Position numbers and translations under genes: made by a program. Positions 48,596-58,503 of a stretch of DNA of 64,000 nucleotides are shown here, in pieces. The DNA comes from Allium sativum (taxonomy: Eukaryota; Streptophyta; Magnoliopsida; Asparagales; Amaryllidaceae): positions 480,406,861 through 480,470,860 of the forward strand of contig CM060920.1 in NCBI GenBank assembly GCA_030737875.1, read 5' to 3'. Every line of letters starts with the position of its first letter. The first letter of the stretch is position 1. Under the pieces are notes generated by a model. It ran no database searches, was not told the DNA's origin, and saw nothing but the letters and a program-made list of their open reading frames with translations.

Positions 48596-50301
48596 GGCTT
48601 GTATGCTTGTTTGTTTGATTTTGATGTGTAGTTGACTGTGTGATGTGATATGAAATAAAATATTTTATAGTGGAAAATATTTTATAGTTAAAAATATAAT
48701 TTTTAACGTGTATATGAAATGAATATTTATAAACAAATTGACGATTTGTTTATATACACTGATTTGACCGATATTGATTGGGACGATAAATTTTACACAT
48801 CGCCCAACTGCATAAATAAAATCTGTGTTTGATTGTTTGAAAACCCCACACGAGTATTGGGATGATATATGACATACACTAGTCCCAATAATTAGTTGTA
48901 TGTCGATCGATTGATTGACAGACTGTTATGAGCGTTGAATATTTATATTTGATGCTTATACAGTGTAGAATGCACTTTGGATGATGGTTGATTATTTGTC
49001 ATTTGATATATACATATGTTGTATGGAAATCCATAGAAATAAAATCTATGGTAATTGATTGGGCCTCATTCCCGTTTAGAAATAGAATATTTGAAAGTAG
49101 AAATATTTGAAAAAGAAATATTTGAAATGGAATATTTGAAAATAGAAATATATAAAAGCCGTGTTGATTAGATTGACGCCATTTGGACGTGAATGATATT
49201 TATATCGATTTTATTCATTTTATAATGAATATCGAAAGTGACTTCAAAATCTGATATTTTGAAAAGAATTGAATTCGAATTGAAATTAAATAGAAATGAA
49301 TTCGAATTGAAATTCAAATAGAATGAATTCAAATTGAAATTGAATAGAATTGAAATTCAAATTGGATTGAAATAGAATTGAAATCGTTTTGAATTGAATT
49401 GAATTTAAAACGTATTTAAATTGAACTGAAATTGATTTGAATTGAAACCAATTCGAATTAAATTGAAATCGATTTGAAATGAAATTAAAATGAATTTATA
49501 TTGAAAAAATCGATTTTGATTTGAATTTGAAAAGGAAGTTGAAATCGTTTTGAAAACGAATTTAAAACGATTTATAAAATACGTTTTAAAAGGGAATCGA
49601 TGAAGTATATATTATATATATAATATAATGGCCGGAATAGAACGCGCCGAGCCGCGGTAGTTCGCGAATTTCGACCATTGACTTCGAATGGATATTGCGG
49701 GAGATCCGACCGTCGGATTCTCCTAAAACCGGAACCGTTGGGTTCGTATCGAAAAGAGCTTTCTAACGAATGTGAGAAATTAGATATCTAACAGTTTGAT
49801 TTGGAATTATGTCCAAATCAAATTTGGAAAAGGTCGCTGTAAGTGCAGTTCGATGGCCGTTGATGGAAATCGACTGTATGGGCCTTGATAAAATTATTAA
49901 GAATATAAATAATTTGTGTAAAATCATAAGAAATGATTTGTGAAGAATTGGGATGAAAAACTCCATATTTGAAAAGATAAAAATGGATTTTTATCGAAAT
50001 GAACTAATTATGAATTAGAATAATAATTTATTTATTTTTAAATAAATAAATTGGATTTGAAAAGGGTTTTAAAAGTAACCATAATTTCCAATAATTGAAT
50101 TGGAATGGATTTGAATCGAAATTGTCTTTGGAATATTTCGATGTTGGATTTCGTGATTATACAGATATTGTTATGGAAATTTGAAAGATACATATATATC
50201 GTTATTTCCAATACGATATTTGTTGGTCGTAGAATTTGATATTGAATATAAGCCGATATATTTTCAATTCAGAGCCTTGTATTTAATATCAAATTTGATT
50301 T

Positions 50302-50758
50302 GGGTTTGTCGGGAATGGTGTCTTCATTAACACTGTTCTTAAACCCAGTTGAGAAAAAGATTAAATCTTTTTATTTAGATTTAATGTAGTGTACCAGTTA
50401 AATAATATTTAATTGGAATTGAATTGGTATTGATTTTTGGGTTTATCGTGAACAGTGTTTTAAATAACACTTATTCTTTAACCCGATAATTAATGGAATG
50501 TGATTTTGGGTTGTCGTGAACGGTATCTTCAATAATACTGTTCTTAGACCCAAAGGAGTTAAGAAAATCAGAAACTAACTGGAGATTAGTTAAGTTGAAT
50601 GGTTTCTGGGGTATTGATCTGATGTTGGTTTCGGCCTTCGGGGTTAATACTTAGGGAATTGCTCACTTGCTAATTTACGGTTAGGGACTAATTGAAATGT
50701 GATGTGATTTTGGGGTTTATCGTGAACCGTGTTTTAAATGACACTGATTCTTTAACCC
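50302..50758 (+). repeat. Four 45-bp hairpin modules in S1
   Basis: Modules lie at 50302-50346, 50439-50484, 50508-50551 and 50713-50758. Each runs from GGGTT to ACCC. Inner stems are GTGT/ACAC, AGTGTT/AACACT, GTAT/ATAC and GTGT/ACAC. The third module shows a G-C to A-T pair replacement, a compensatory change. Confidence 0.7.
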
Positions 50759-52847
50759 ATTCAAAGATTAAAACTAAGTGGTGTTTAATGAATCTTTAAT
50801 TAGATTGAAAAGATCGAGAATGGAGCATCACCAGTTTTGCTCCAGGCGATAGTTAAATCTTTAATTAGATTTGAACGTGAAATGGTAATTGAATTTACCG
50901 ATAACACCGTGGTGTTAGATATGAAGTATTACCAGTTTTACTTCATGGGATGAATAGGTTGGGACTGGGAAATTAAAATAAATGATTACTTCGGTGTGGT
51001 TCGCTAATCCCGACTAGTTTGAAGTGATATTCAAAGGAAGATTAAAGAATAAATTTAAAAGAATTTATCTTTGATAAAATTAATGGGAACCTTTCCCTAA
51101 GAATGTGAAATTTAGAAACTAACTGTAGGTTAGCTAAGCAGAACGGTTTCCTGGGTATTGATCTGATGTTGGTTTCGGCCTTCGGGGTTAATATTTAGAG
51201 AATTATTCTCTGGCAAATTTACCGTTAGTGACTGATGAATTGGAATGAGGCGTGTGATGTGTTTGTGTAACACTTATTTATTATATACGCGAGTTATTCG
51301 GAAAGACCGGGTTTATCCCATTCTGAATAACTGATTAGACGATAAGTCGAAGATGAAGACGGTGGTTGAAGACCGGAGGTCTTCACGTCGTTTGGATAAT
51401 TACTGATGATCTTGATTGGGCCGTACACCCAAGAGGAGAGAATCAGTTGGTGATTGTCCAGACGTACTTGGAGATCGATGGATATGCGGGGTACTAGGTG
51501 CCTCCGGTTTCGTTCAGACCCAGAACGGACTTGTAAATGGATGTGTGTCTGACATCGGATTTCATTCTGTGTGATTGATATAGGTTGCATAGCGTGAATT
51601 GCCTGTGTGGCATGCTAAGATGGAAATGATCAAGGCTTCTGTTGAAACGCAAAGTCTTGTGGTTGATGATCAAAGCACAGCCTATGTGGCATAGCTTTAT
51701 GTAACGTTGATTCGCGAGCCTCACCCCCCGGTAGTGAACCAAAAACGGGAGAGGACTGCAGGGAGAACATGCGTTTCCTTCTAGCTAAAAGTGGTGTCAG
51801 TGGTTTTACACGCCCTGACGAGTTTGACTTATGTGGTTGTTGCTGTTGCGAGGCGCCTCGGATATATCGGTGACTATGTGAAGCCAGTGGAGTCACTCGT
51901 TGACTCATTTACGCCCCATAGGGCGGGGAGACGTAGTGTTCAGGATTTCGTCTAATCCACATCGGTGGACCGGCCCTGAAGATCCAAGGGTCGATGCGTT
52001 CTGTCCCTGAGACTCGGGCTAGACAGTCTCGAATCGGTAGAGGACTATCTTTTGCCTCGGTTCACAGATGGAAATCCAACTTCCAAATACATGACATTTG
52101 CGGTTTTATTTGTAGAGCCTAGTATTGGCGACATGATATATGGTACCCATGCCGCCTATGATTGATACTTATGATTTGAAGTTGTTTTATACACTATGCA
52201 CTTATAATAGTATCAAATGATTTGTTTTAAACGTACTAAGCATGTTTGGCTATTATAAGGGAAAACCCTACCCCCCGGCTTGCGTTGCATTGTGTGATGG
52301 GACCTGGGTCTTATAATAGCTTCATTGTCCTTTATTTAGCATTGCGCTGTTGTTTTATGCACTGGTGTTCTTGGGAGGAAACCCGTTCCGTGTTATACGG
52401 CGTGGTCCCTTGAATTACCTAACTTTAAAATAAAGATTAATAACTGTTTTAGTTCTCACACCAGTCCCATGACTGACCTAGAGTTTATTGTTTTAACCTA
52501 AACTCTGGGTGCCCTTGTTTTGACATGGGCAGCTAGTAGTTTTGGTTTTGTAGATTTATATTCACAGGATCCTGGTTTACAGCTGGAATGATATCCGGAA
52601 AGCTTTGTATCCGTATATCTCTTCTAGTTGTGTATTGTATTATTTTCCGCTGCTATGTATTTAAATGTAATTTAAATCTCTGATATTTCTGTGTAATATT
52701 TATTCATTTATACTCTGTATATTCTTGTATTCTGATGGAAGTGTTGTAATATACAATGAAATGTTCTTCCGTCTGCGTTGTTTAGTGTATTGTTCTCGAC
52801 TCAATCCGGGCTTTCCTGACCGGGGAAGTTCGGGTCGTTTCAGGCGT

Positions 52848-53296
52848 GGTCCTGTGATTTGCCTTATTATTAGATTAGTTAAGTAAGATTTCTCATACCA
52901 GTCCCATGACTGACCTGTAGTTTGTTTCACATTGCAAACTCGGGTGCCCTCTTTTCTACACGGGCAGTCGACTAGCTTATTTCGCAGATATATTGAGCAG
53001 GATTCTGGATCGAAGCTTAAAGTTATGTCCAAAGCACTGATAGCCTTTCGTTGTGTTAGTTATTCGTTACCGCTACATTGTATTACAATAATTGTAATTT
53101 AATCTTCCGCTGTAGTATTAATATTCAATGTACTCTGATATTCTGTACTGTGATATAACATTATTATGATGTTTATAAAAGTCTTCTGTTATTTGTTCTG
53201 ATGTGTTGTATGCCCAAAGTTAGCATATTCAGGTTTTTGAAAGGTCTTAGTCGATTTTGCGATCGATTAGGTCCGGGCAAAATCCGAATCGTTACA
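52848..53296 (+). mobile_element. E1, 3' LTR, second segment
   Basis: The E1 LTR resumes after S1 and matches 38778-39225. It ends CGTTACA at 53296. The next bases GATAC would be the right target copy; the left one is outside the window. Confidence 0.9.
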
Positions 53297-53718
53297 GATA
53301 CAGAGCATTCCGAATATAGTTCCAGCAGTAAACCAGGATCCTCTGAATATAATATCTGCAAAATCAAAACTACTAGCTGCCCATGTGAAAAATATGGGCA
53401 CCCAGAGTTTAGGTTAAAACAATAAACTCCAGGTCAGTCATGTGACTGGTGTGAGAACTAAAAACAGTTATTAGATTAGTTTTAAAGTTAGATAATTCAA
53501 GGGACCACGCTGTATGACACGTAACGGGATTAACCCCAAGCTAATAACTGTTTTTTATTCTTACACTAGTCACATAACTAACCTGGAGTTTATTGTTTTA
53601 ACCTAAACTCTGGGTGCCCATATTTTTTACATGGGCAGCTAGTAGTTTTGGTTTTGCAGATATTATATTCACAGGATCCTGGTTTACAGCTGGAACTATA
53701 TTCGGAACGCTCTGTATC
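53297..53718. repeat. Large inverted repeat made of two LTR fragments
   Basis: Arm 1 (53297-53474, minus-oriented LTR fragment) is the reverse complement of arm 2 (53542-53718, plus-oriented). I see roughly ten mismatches over about 178 bp, and a 67-bp spacer (53475-53541) that continues the minus-oriented LTR. Both arms match the U5 region of the E4 and S1 LTRs. Arm 1 is cut on its left by E1. The junction at 53541/53542 joins two oppositely oriented LTR pieces without the usual LTR termini, so it is a rearrangement breakpoint and not an insertion boundary. Confidence 0.85.
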
Positions 53719-53942
53719 CGTGTATTTCTTTCAGTTGTGTTTCGTATTATTTTCTACTGCATAATAATTTGTAAATCTCTGATATTTATCAAATGTATAT
53801 TATTTGTTCATACTCTGTATATTCTTGTACTCTGATGTAAATTGTTGTAATAGCAATGAAATATTCTTTTATTTATGTTCTGATTTGTCGTGTTCTCAAC
53901 TCAATCCGGGCTTTCCCGTAAGGGCAGGTTTGGGTTGCTTCA
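53542..53942 (+). mobile_element. E5, 5' LTR remnant
   Basis: The last 401 bp of a plus-oriented LTR, ending GGGTTGCTTCA at 53942, two bases before the primer site. The rest of the LTR is missing because of the inverted junction on its left. Confidence 0.85.
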
Positions 53943-54969
53943 GTTGGTATCAGAGCTTTGGTTTAAAGAGCTCGAGGACAAGACACATTAGAACCAAACA
54001 AAAGAATTCATCAGAGATTGGATAAGTAATATCCAATAAGAATGACTCATTACAGCTGGGATCAGTAGTATCCTAGAATGACTTGGAAGAGTGTTATTTT
54101 TAAAATAAAAATGAAAACAAATTTTGTTTTGAAAATTTAAACCATATTATGCGTATTTAATATTTGTTTTATATTGAATTTGGACAATCAAGTATATAGA
54201 GATTTTAATATACGTCTGACCCACATGTATTTGAAGTCTCAAATATACTAGATGGATATAGAATCACACTCTAGTCGCCCGGAGATGATTCTGATGATTG
54301 ATATATCATCATCAGAATTTGTGTTCGAGTGACGAAAGTGGGATACCTATATATTTCCAATTGACTAGTGTGAGAACCAAAACTAGATAGGATTTATTGT
54401 TTGTGAATTGGCATCAAAAATATGATTTTTGTATATATATATATATATATAAGTTAGGTGTTTGAAACGATAATCAACTAATTGATTGCTGATTGTGTTG
54501 TTTGATGATTAGTTTGATTATTTAAATTTTGGAAGCATTATGCCAAATTGAATCAGATATTAAATTGAATTGGAAATTTGTTGAAACTGCATATATGTAC
54601 ATGTGTGTATAATGAACAGGTCATAGCAAAGAGGCTAGAGAAAAGGAATAAAATTGTATGCTCGACAAATAGGTACGTGTTTACTATTTTCTTGGGTTTG
54701 GATGATTTTGTGAGCTGATTGGCTAGCCGCTTGGCTTTTTCTTTTTGGATGATGAGGGGCCTGCATGGCTAGTTGTGGTTTTAAATCTCTCCTTGTACAA
54801 AGGAGGTTATGGCGAATTTTTTTGAAAATTTAGGGTGTTAGCCAAATTTTTGAAGAATTAAAAAATTCTTAGAAACTGAAAAGTTGAGGAATGAAAGTTG
54901 AGTTGGTTGGTTAAACAACTTTCAGCTCTGTTCCTTTTCGAGGATGAAAAGATTTTAAGTGAGGGAGAT
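53943..54969 (+). mobile_element. E5 internal region (1027 bp)
   Basis: It runs from the primer-binding site TGGTATCAGAGC (53945-53956) to the polypurine tract AAGTGAGGGAGAT (54957-54969). It carries the whole non-coding core in the plus direction: GAATCACACTCTAGTCGCC near 54261, CAGGTCATAGCAAAGAGG near 54618, CTTGGCTTTTTCTTTTTGG near 54732 and TTCCTTTTCGAGGATGAAAA near 54931. No gag or pol is present. The polypurine tract has one G to A change relative to E4. Confidence 0.9.
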
Positions 54970-55319
54970 TGTGACAACTCGGAAAATCAGAACCAATTAA
55001 AAAAAATTATTCTGGCTAATTTAATGTATTTTGAATATTTATAATGATTTATTTTAAATAATAACGACTAAAAATTTATTTAAATCGAAGTTAGAACAAA
55101 TAAATTTATTTTAATTATATAACGAGCCTGAAATGGCGCAGTAGTTTGAAAATTCGATTTCAAATTTCAATTGAATGTACATGATTCAAAATAAATCGGA
55201 TTTCAGTAAAATATTTGAATCTGTTTGAAAATATCTTTCCAACGAATGTGAAGAATCCAGATTTCATAACGGGAATAAAAAGATATGTCTAGTTGAAAAT
55301 TCAAAATAGTCGCTATGGA

Positions 55320-55539
55320 ATATATATATATATATATATTTATGAGGAGGGTTCTGCTACACCTCTTATATTGCATGTGAACTCTCCCCCTTAATCTGCA
55401 TCATTCATTTCCCCTACTCATTATCTCTCTTCCCATTTCAATATTATTTCTTAGCGGGAAAATAGAGAATGAGTGGAGAAATGGATGGTGGAGATTAAGG
55501 GGGAGAGTTCACGTGCAATATAAGAGGTGTTGCGGAACC

Positions 55540-55617
<78 letters not shown>
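55320..55617. mobile_element. Fold-back MITE with CT and TA microsatellites
   Basis: This lies in the E5 LTR between 'GTCGCTATGGAA' and 'CCCTTAAAAATAG', which are nearly contiguous in S1. The left arm (55345-55422) is the reverse complement of the right arm (55468-55544), about 78 bp with roughly nine mismatches and a 45-bp loop. The arms begin AGGAGGGTTCTGC and AGGAAGGTTCCGC. The right arm runs into (CT)n (55543-55582) and (TA)n (55583-55617), and the left flank is also (TA)n. It has no coding capacity. The family is unassigned; the TA-rich flanks suggest insertion into TA. Confidence 0.75.
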
Positions 55618-55618
<1 letters not shown>

Positions 55619-56134
55619 CCCTTAAAAATAGCGAATTTGCAAACGACCTCCGTTTTCGATGAAACCACTTTTGTTGGATTCAGAATTTCAAATTATTGAT
55701 AGGTTCCAATTTTCATAATTTTTGGAATTAATATGTGAACGCAGTAAATTTAAATGTGTTTGGTAATTTAAATTTGAATTGGATCGACCAGAAAGTGGCA
55801 ATTTTTCAAATGGTCTCCAAATTTGACGAAATTAGTTATGTTAGGACTGTATCGTCAAAACATAGCTAGATTTATTTTTCTGGAATTTTCGGAATAAGTA
55901 TATGACCCCGGTAAATTAAAATGTACGTTTGAATTCAATTTATATTGATTTATATTTTATTTTTGATAAAAACTAATCGAAACGATCGAATTGGCTTACG
56001 AAACATATCCCATTTGTCCGGAATGGGGATATTTAGCTAGAGGCTGCAGTCGTTGGGTTTGATTTGGAGTTTAGAGCGTTGAACGAATAATAAATGGATT
56101 AAATGAATTAAATGAATTAAAATATTAATAAAAA

Positions 56135-56146
56135 TATATATAAATA
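56135..56146 (+). promoter_or_regulatory. TATA box of E5 LTR
   Basis: TATATATAAATA is followed about 20 bases later by GCAAAACCCTAAGTCC, containing the ACCCTAA telo-box also seen in E3. Confidence 0.6.
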
Positions 56147-56654
56147 CTCTAAAATGGCAAAACCCTAAGTCCGTAACTGATGTCATCGCCAGATAGTAAT
56201 GAACAGCTAAAACAACGCGATTTTCACCAATTAATTTCTCCTAATCCGTTCTATGATTTCAAAAATAAATAAAAGGAATATTGAAGATCTTTGTATGCTC
56301 TTCAAAACTGTACTAATATGATCGGATTTTTTTCAACATGGTGTGTGAATTTGGGGCTCGAAGGGGTCTCGTTCGATCGAGATTAGAGGGACCTGGAGCA
56401 GTCGAGTTCATCAGGGGTGGTAGGCGCGGGAAGGCGAGGCTGAGTGGGTTCTAGTGGTGGTCGTCGATCAGTGGCTGGTGGCTCATGCTTACGGCGATGG
56501 GTGGATTGAAGAACGGAGCAGGGTTCGATTTTATCAGAAAGGGGGAGGGCGACCGATTTGTAAAAGGGGAATACAGCAACGTTTAAAAATGTTAAGAAAG
56601 GTTTTAATTTTATTTTATTTTATTTTTTTATTTTATTTAACTTAGCTTGTTAAA

Positions 56655-56830
56655 AAAATCAGTTATAAATATAAATATACATTGTTTTAAAAATATAAAT
56701 ATACATTATTTTGAAAATATAAGTATACATTGTTTTAAAAATATAAATGTACATTGTTTTAAAAATATAAATATACATTGTTTTAAAAATATACATATAC
56801 ATTGTTTTAAAATATAAAATAGCATTGTTT
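56655..56830 (+). repeat. 24-bp minisatellite in E5 LTR
   Basis: About seven units of AAATATAAATATACATTG plus TTTTAA lie downstream of the GC-rich leader, the same place as the E4 arrays. Confidence 0.85.
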
Positions 56831-57278
56831 TATTTTTAAGAAATTTATAAAATAACTTTGATTTAAAAATGTGTTATTTTTAAAATGAAATAGCTTAAGA
56901 ATAAAAATATGTTTTTTTATATATAACTTTGTTTTTAAAATATGGTTTTAAAAATATAAATAATATGATTATTAAAAATAATTAAACAGCATTATAAAAT
57001 GTGATTTTTATGTAGATAATAAAAATTTGATTTTTATTATAAAATAGTTTTAAATTAAAAATATGAATTTTAATTTATATATAGCATTGATTTTAAAAAA
57101 ATATAAATAACATGATTTTTAAAAGAAATAACGCGGTATAAAAAATGTGATTTCTAATACAAACTGCGTGAAATAGATTGCATTGGAAACACGGTGAAGA
57201 ATACTACGCGTGGAAGCAAACTGAAACAGAATAGTACCGGAAATTCAGAAACAAGAACTGGTGGAGTGGAAACCGATG

Positions 57279-57380
57279 GTGAGAACTTCTTCTCACTCTA
57301 ATTATTTTACAGCCAAATATATACTAGGATGCAGACGGTGCTTAGCAGCAACCCACACCATTGATTGTACAAACCATGAT
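57279..57380 (+). other. Hairpin module of E5 (partly decayed)
   Basis: GTGAGAA/TTCTCAC is present with a three-base longer loop (57279-57296). The GGTGCT hairpin has one base inserted on its 3' side, and GTCCA/TGGAC is lost. Confidence 0.5.
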
Positions 57381-57439
57381 TGTTTGTTTGGATTGAATTG
57401 ACTGTGTTGTGTTTATTGTATGAATGAACTGAATAAAAT

Positions 57440-57735
57440 ATTCATGTGTTGAATAAAATATTTATACTATAAGAATATCATTTTTATTGTATATATGAAC
57501 TATATAAAATATTCATGTGTTGAATAAAATATTTAAACAATAAAAATATCATTTTTATTGTATATATGAACTATATAAAATATTCATGTGTTGAATAAAA
57601 TATTTGAACAATAAAAATATCATTTTTATTGTATATATGAATTGTATAAAATATTCATGTGTTGAATAAAATAATTGAACAATAAAAATATCATTTTTAT
57701 TGTATATACGAACTGTATAAAATAGCCATGTGTTG
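57440..57735 (+). repeat. 71-bp tandem repeat in E5 LTR
   Basis: Four copies with a 71-bp period are anchored by GTGTTGAATAAAAT at 57446, 57517, 57588 and 57659. Each contains the self-complementary AATAAAAATATCATTTTTAT. Confidence 0.88.
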
Positions 57736-58503
57736 AAATAAATATTCATACACAAATCGGACGATTTGTTTGTGTACACCCATTTATCTGATACTGATTG
57801 GGACGATATATTTTTAGCATTGCCCAACTGCACAAACAAAATCTGTGTTTGTTGATTAAAACCCCACACGGGTATTGGGATGATATTTGATGTACACTAA
57901 TCCCAATTGTTTAGTTGTATGTCAATCGATGGGTTGACAGACTGTTGTAAGCGTTAATTATTTATATTTAATGCTTATGCAGTTGTGTAGTGCACTCTGG
58001 CTGATGGTTGATTGTTTATCATTGTTGATATATACATTTGTTGTACAAAATCCATATAAATAAAATTATATGGAAATTGATTAGGTCTTAGAAATAAGGA
58101 ATATTTTAAAATTATGAATATTTTAAAATTATGAATATTTTAAAATAATGAATATTTTAAATTAACATTCAGAAAAGAATCAAAATATGATTTTGATGTT
58201 CGATTTTGGATGGACACGTAAATATTTAAATATATGAAGCCATGTTGATTAGATTTCTGCCATTTTGACGCAGACGATATTTATATCGATTTTTATTAAT
58301 TTTTATAATGAATATCGAAAAGGAAATGATTTCAAAATCTGATATTTTGAAAATATTATCATTTAAATAATATAATGATAAGGGGTATTCAATTTTGATT
58401 TAAAATTGAAAATGAAGTTGGAATTATTTTTAAACCGAATTTAAAACGATTTATAAAATACGTTTTAAATGGAAATTAACGAAATATAATATATATATAT
58501 ATA

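Larger units (their letters stand above)
46241..52842 (+). mobile_element. S1, solo giant LTR (6602 bp)
   Basis: A single complete LTR is inserted in E1's 3' LTR, flanked by exact 5-bp duplications GGCGT (46236-46240 and 52843-52847). It starts TGTAATAACCCG and ends GGGTCGTTTCA. No internal region or second LTR is present, so the parent element was removed by LTR-LTR recombination. In order it carries U3 blocks, a TATA-like box, a (CT)n start region (47172-47200), a C-rich leader to 47530 with a donor-like AG|GTAATT, minisatellites (47750-48400), the hairpin module (48494-48595), the GC-rich palindromic block near 49640, four 45-bp hairpins (50302-50758) and U5. Confidence 0.95.
54970..58503 (+). 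mobile_element. E5, 3' LTR (truncated or interrupted)
   Basis: It starts TGTGACAACTCGG after the polypurine tract. It has a MITE insertion at about 55320-55617, a TATA box at 56135-56146, a GC-rich leader (about 56395-56560), two minisatellites, a modified hairpin module (57279-57380) and the 'ACCCCACACGGGTATTGGG' block near 57862. At about 58503, inside the TA-rich tract that normally precedes 'ATGGCCTGAATAGAACGCG', the LTR stops. The remainder is not found in the window. Confidence 0.85.

Noticed and set aside
53297..53541. 5' LTR of E5
   Set aside because: It is in the opposite orientation to E5 and joins it without LTR termini, so it belongs to a separate rearranged copy.
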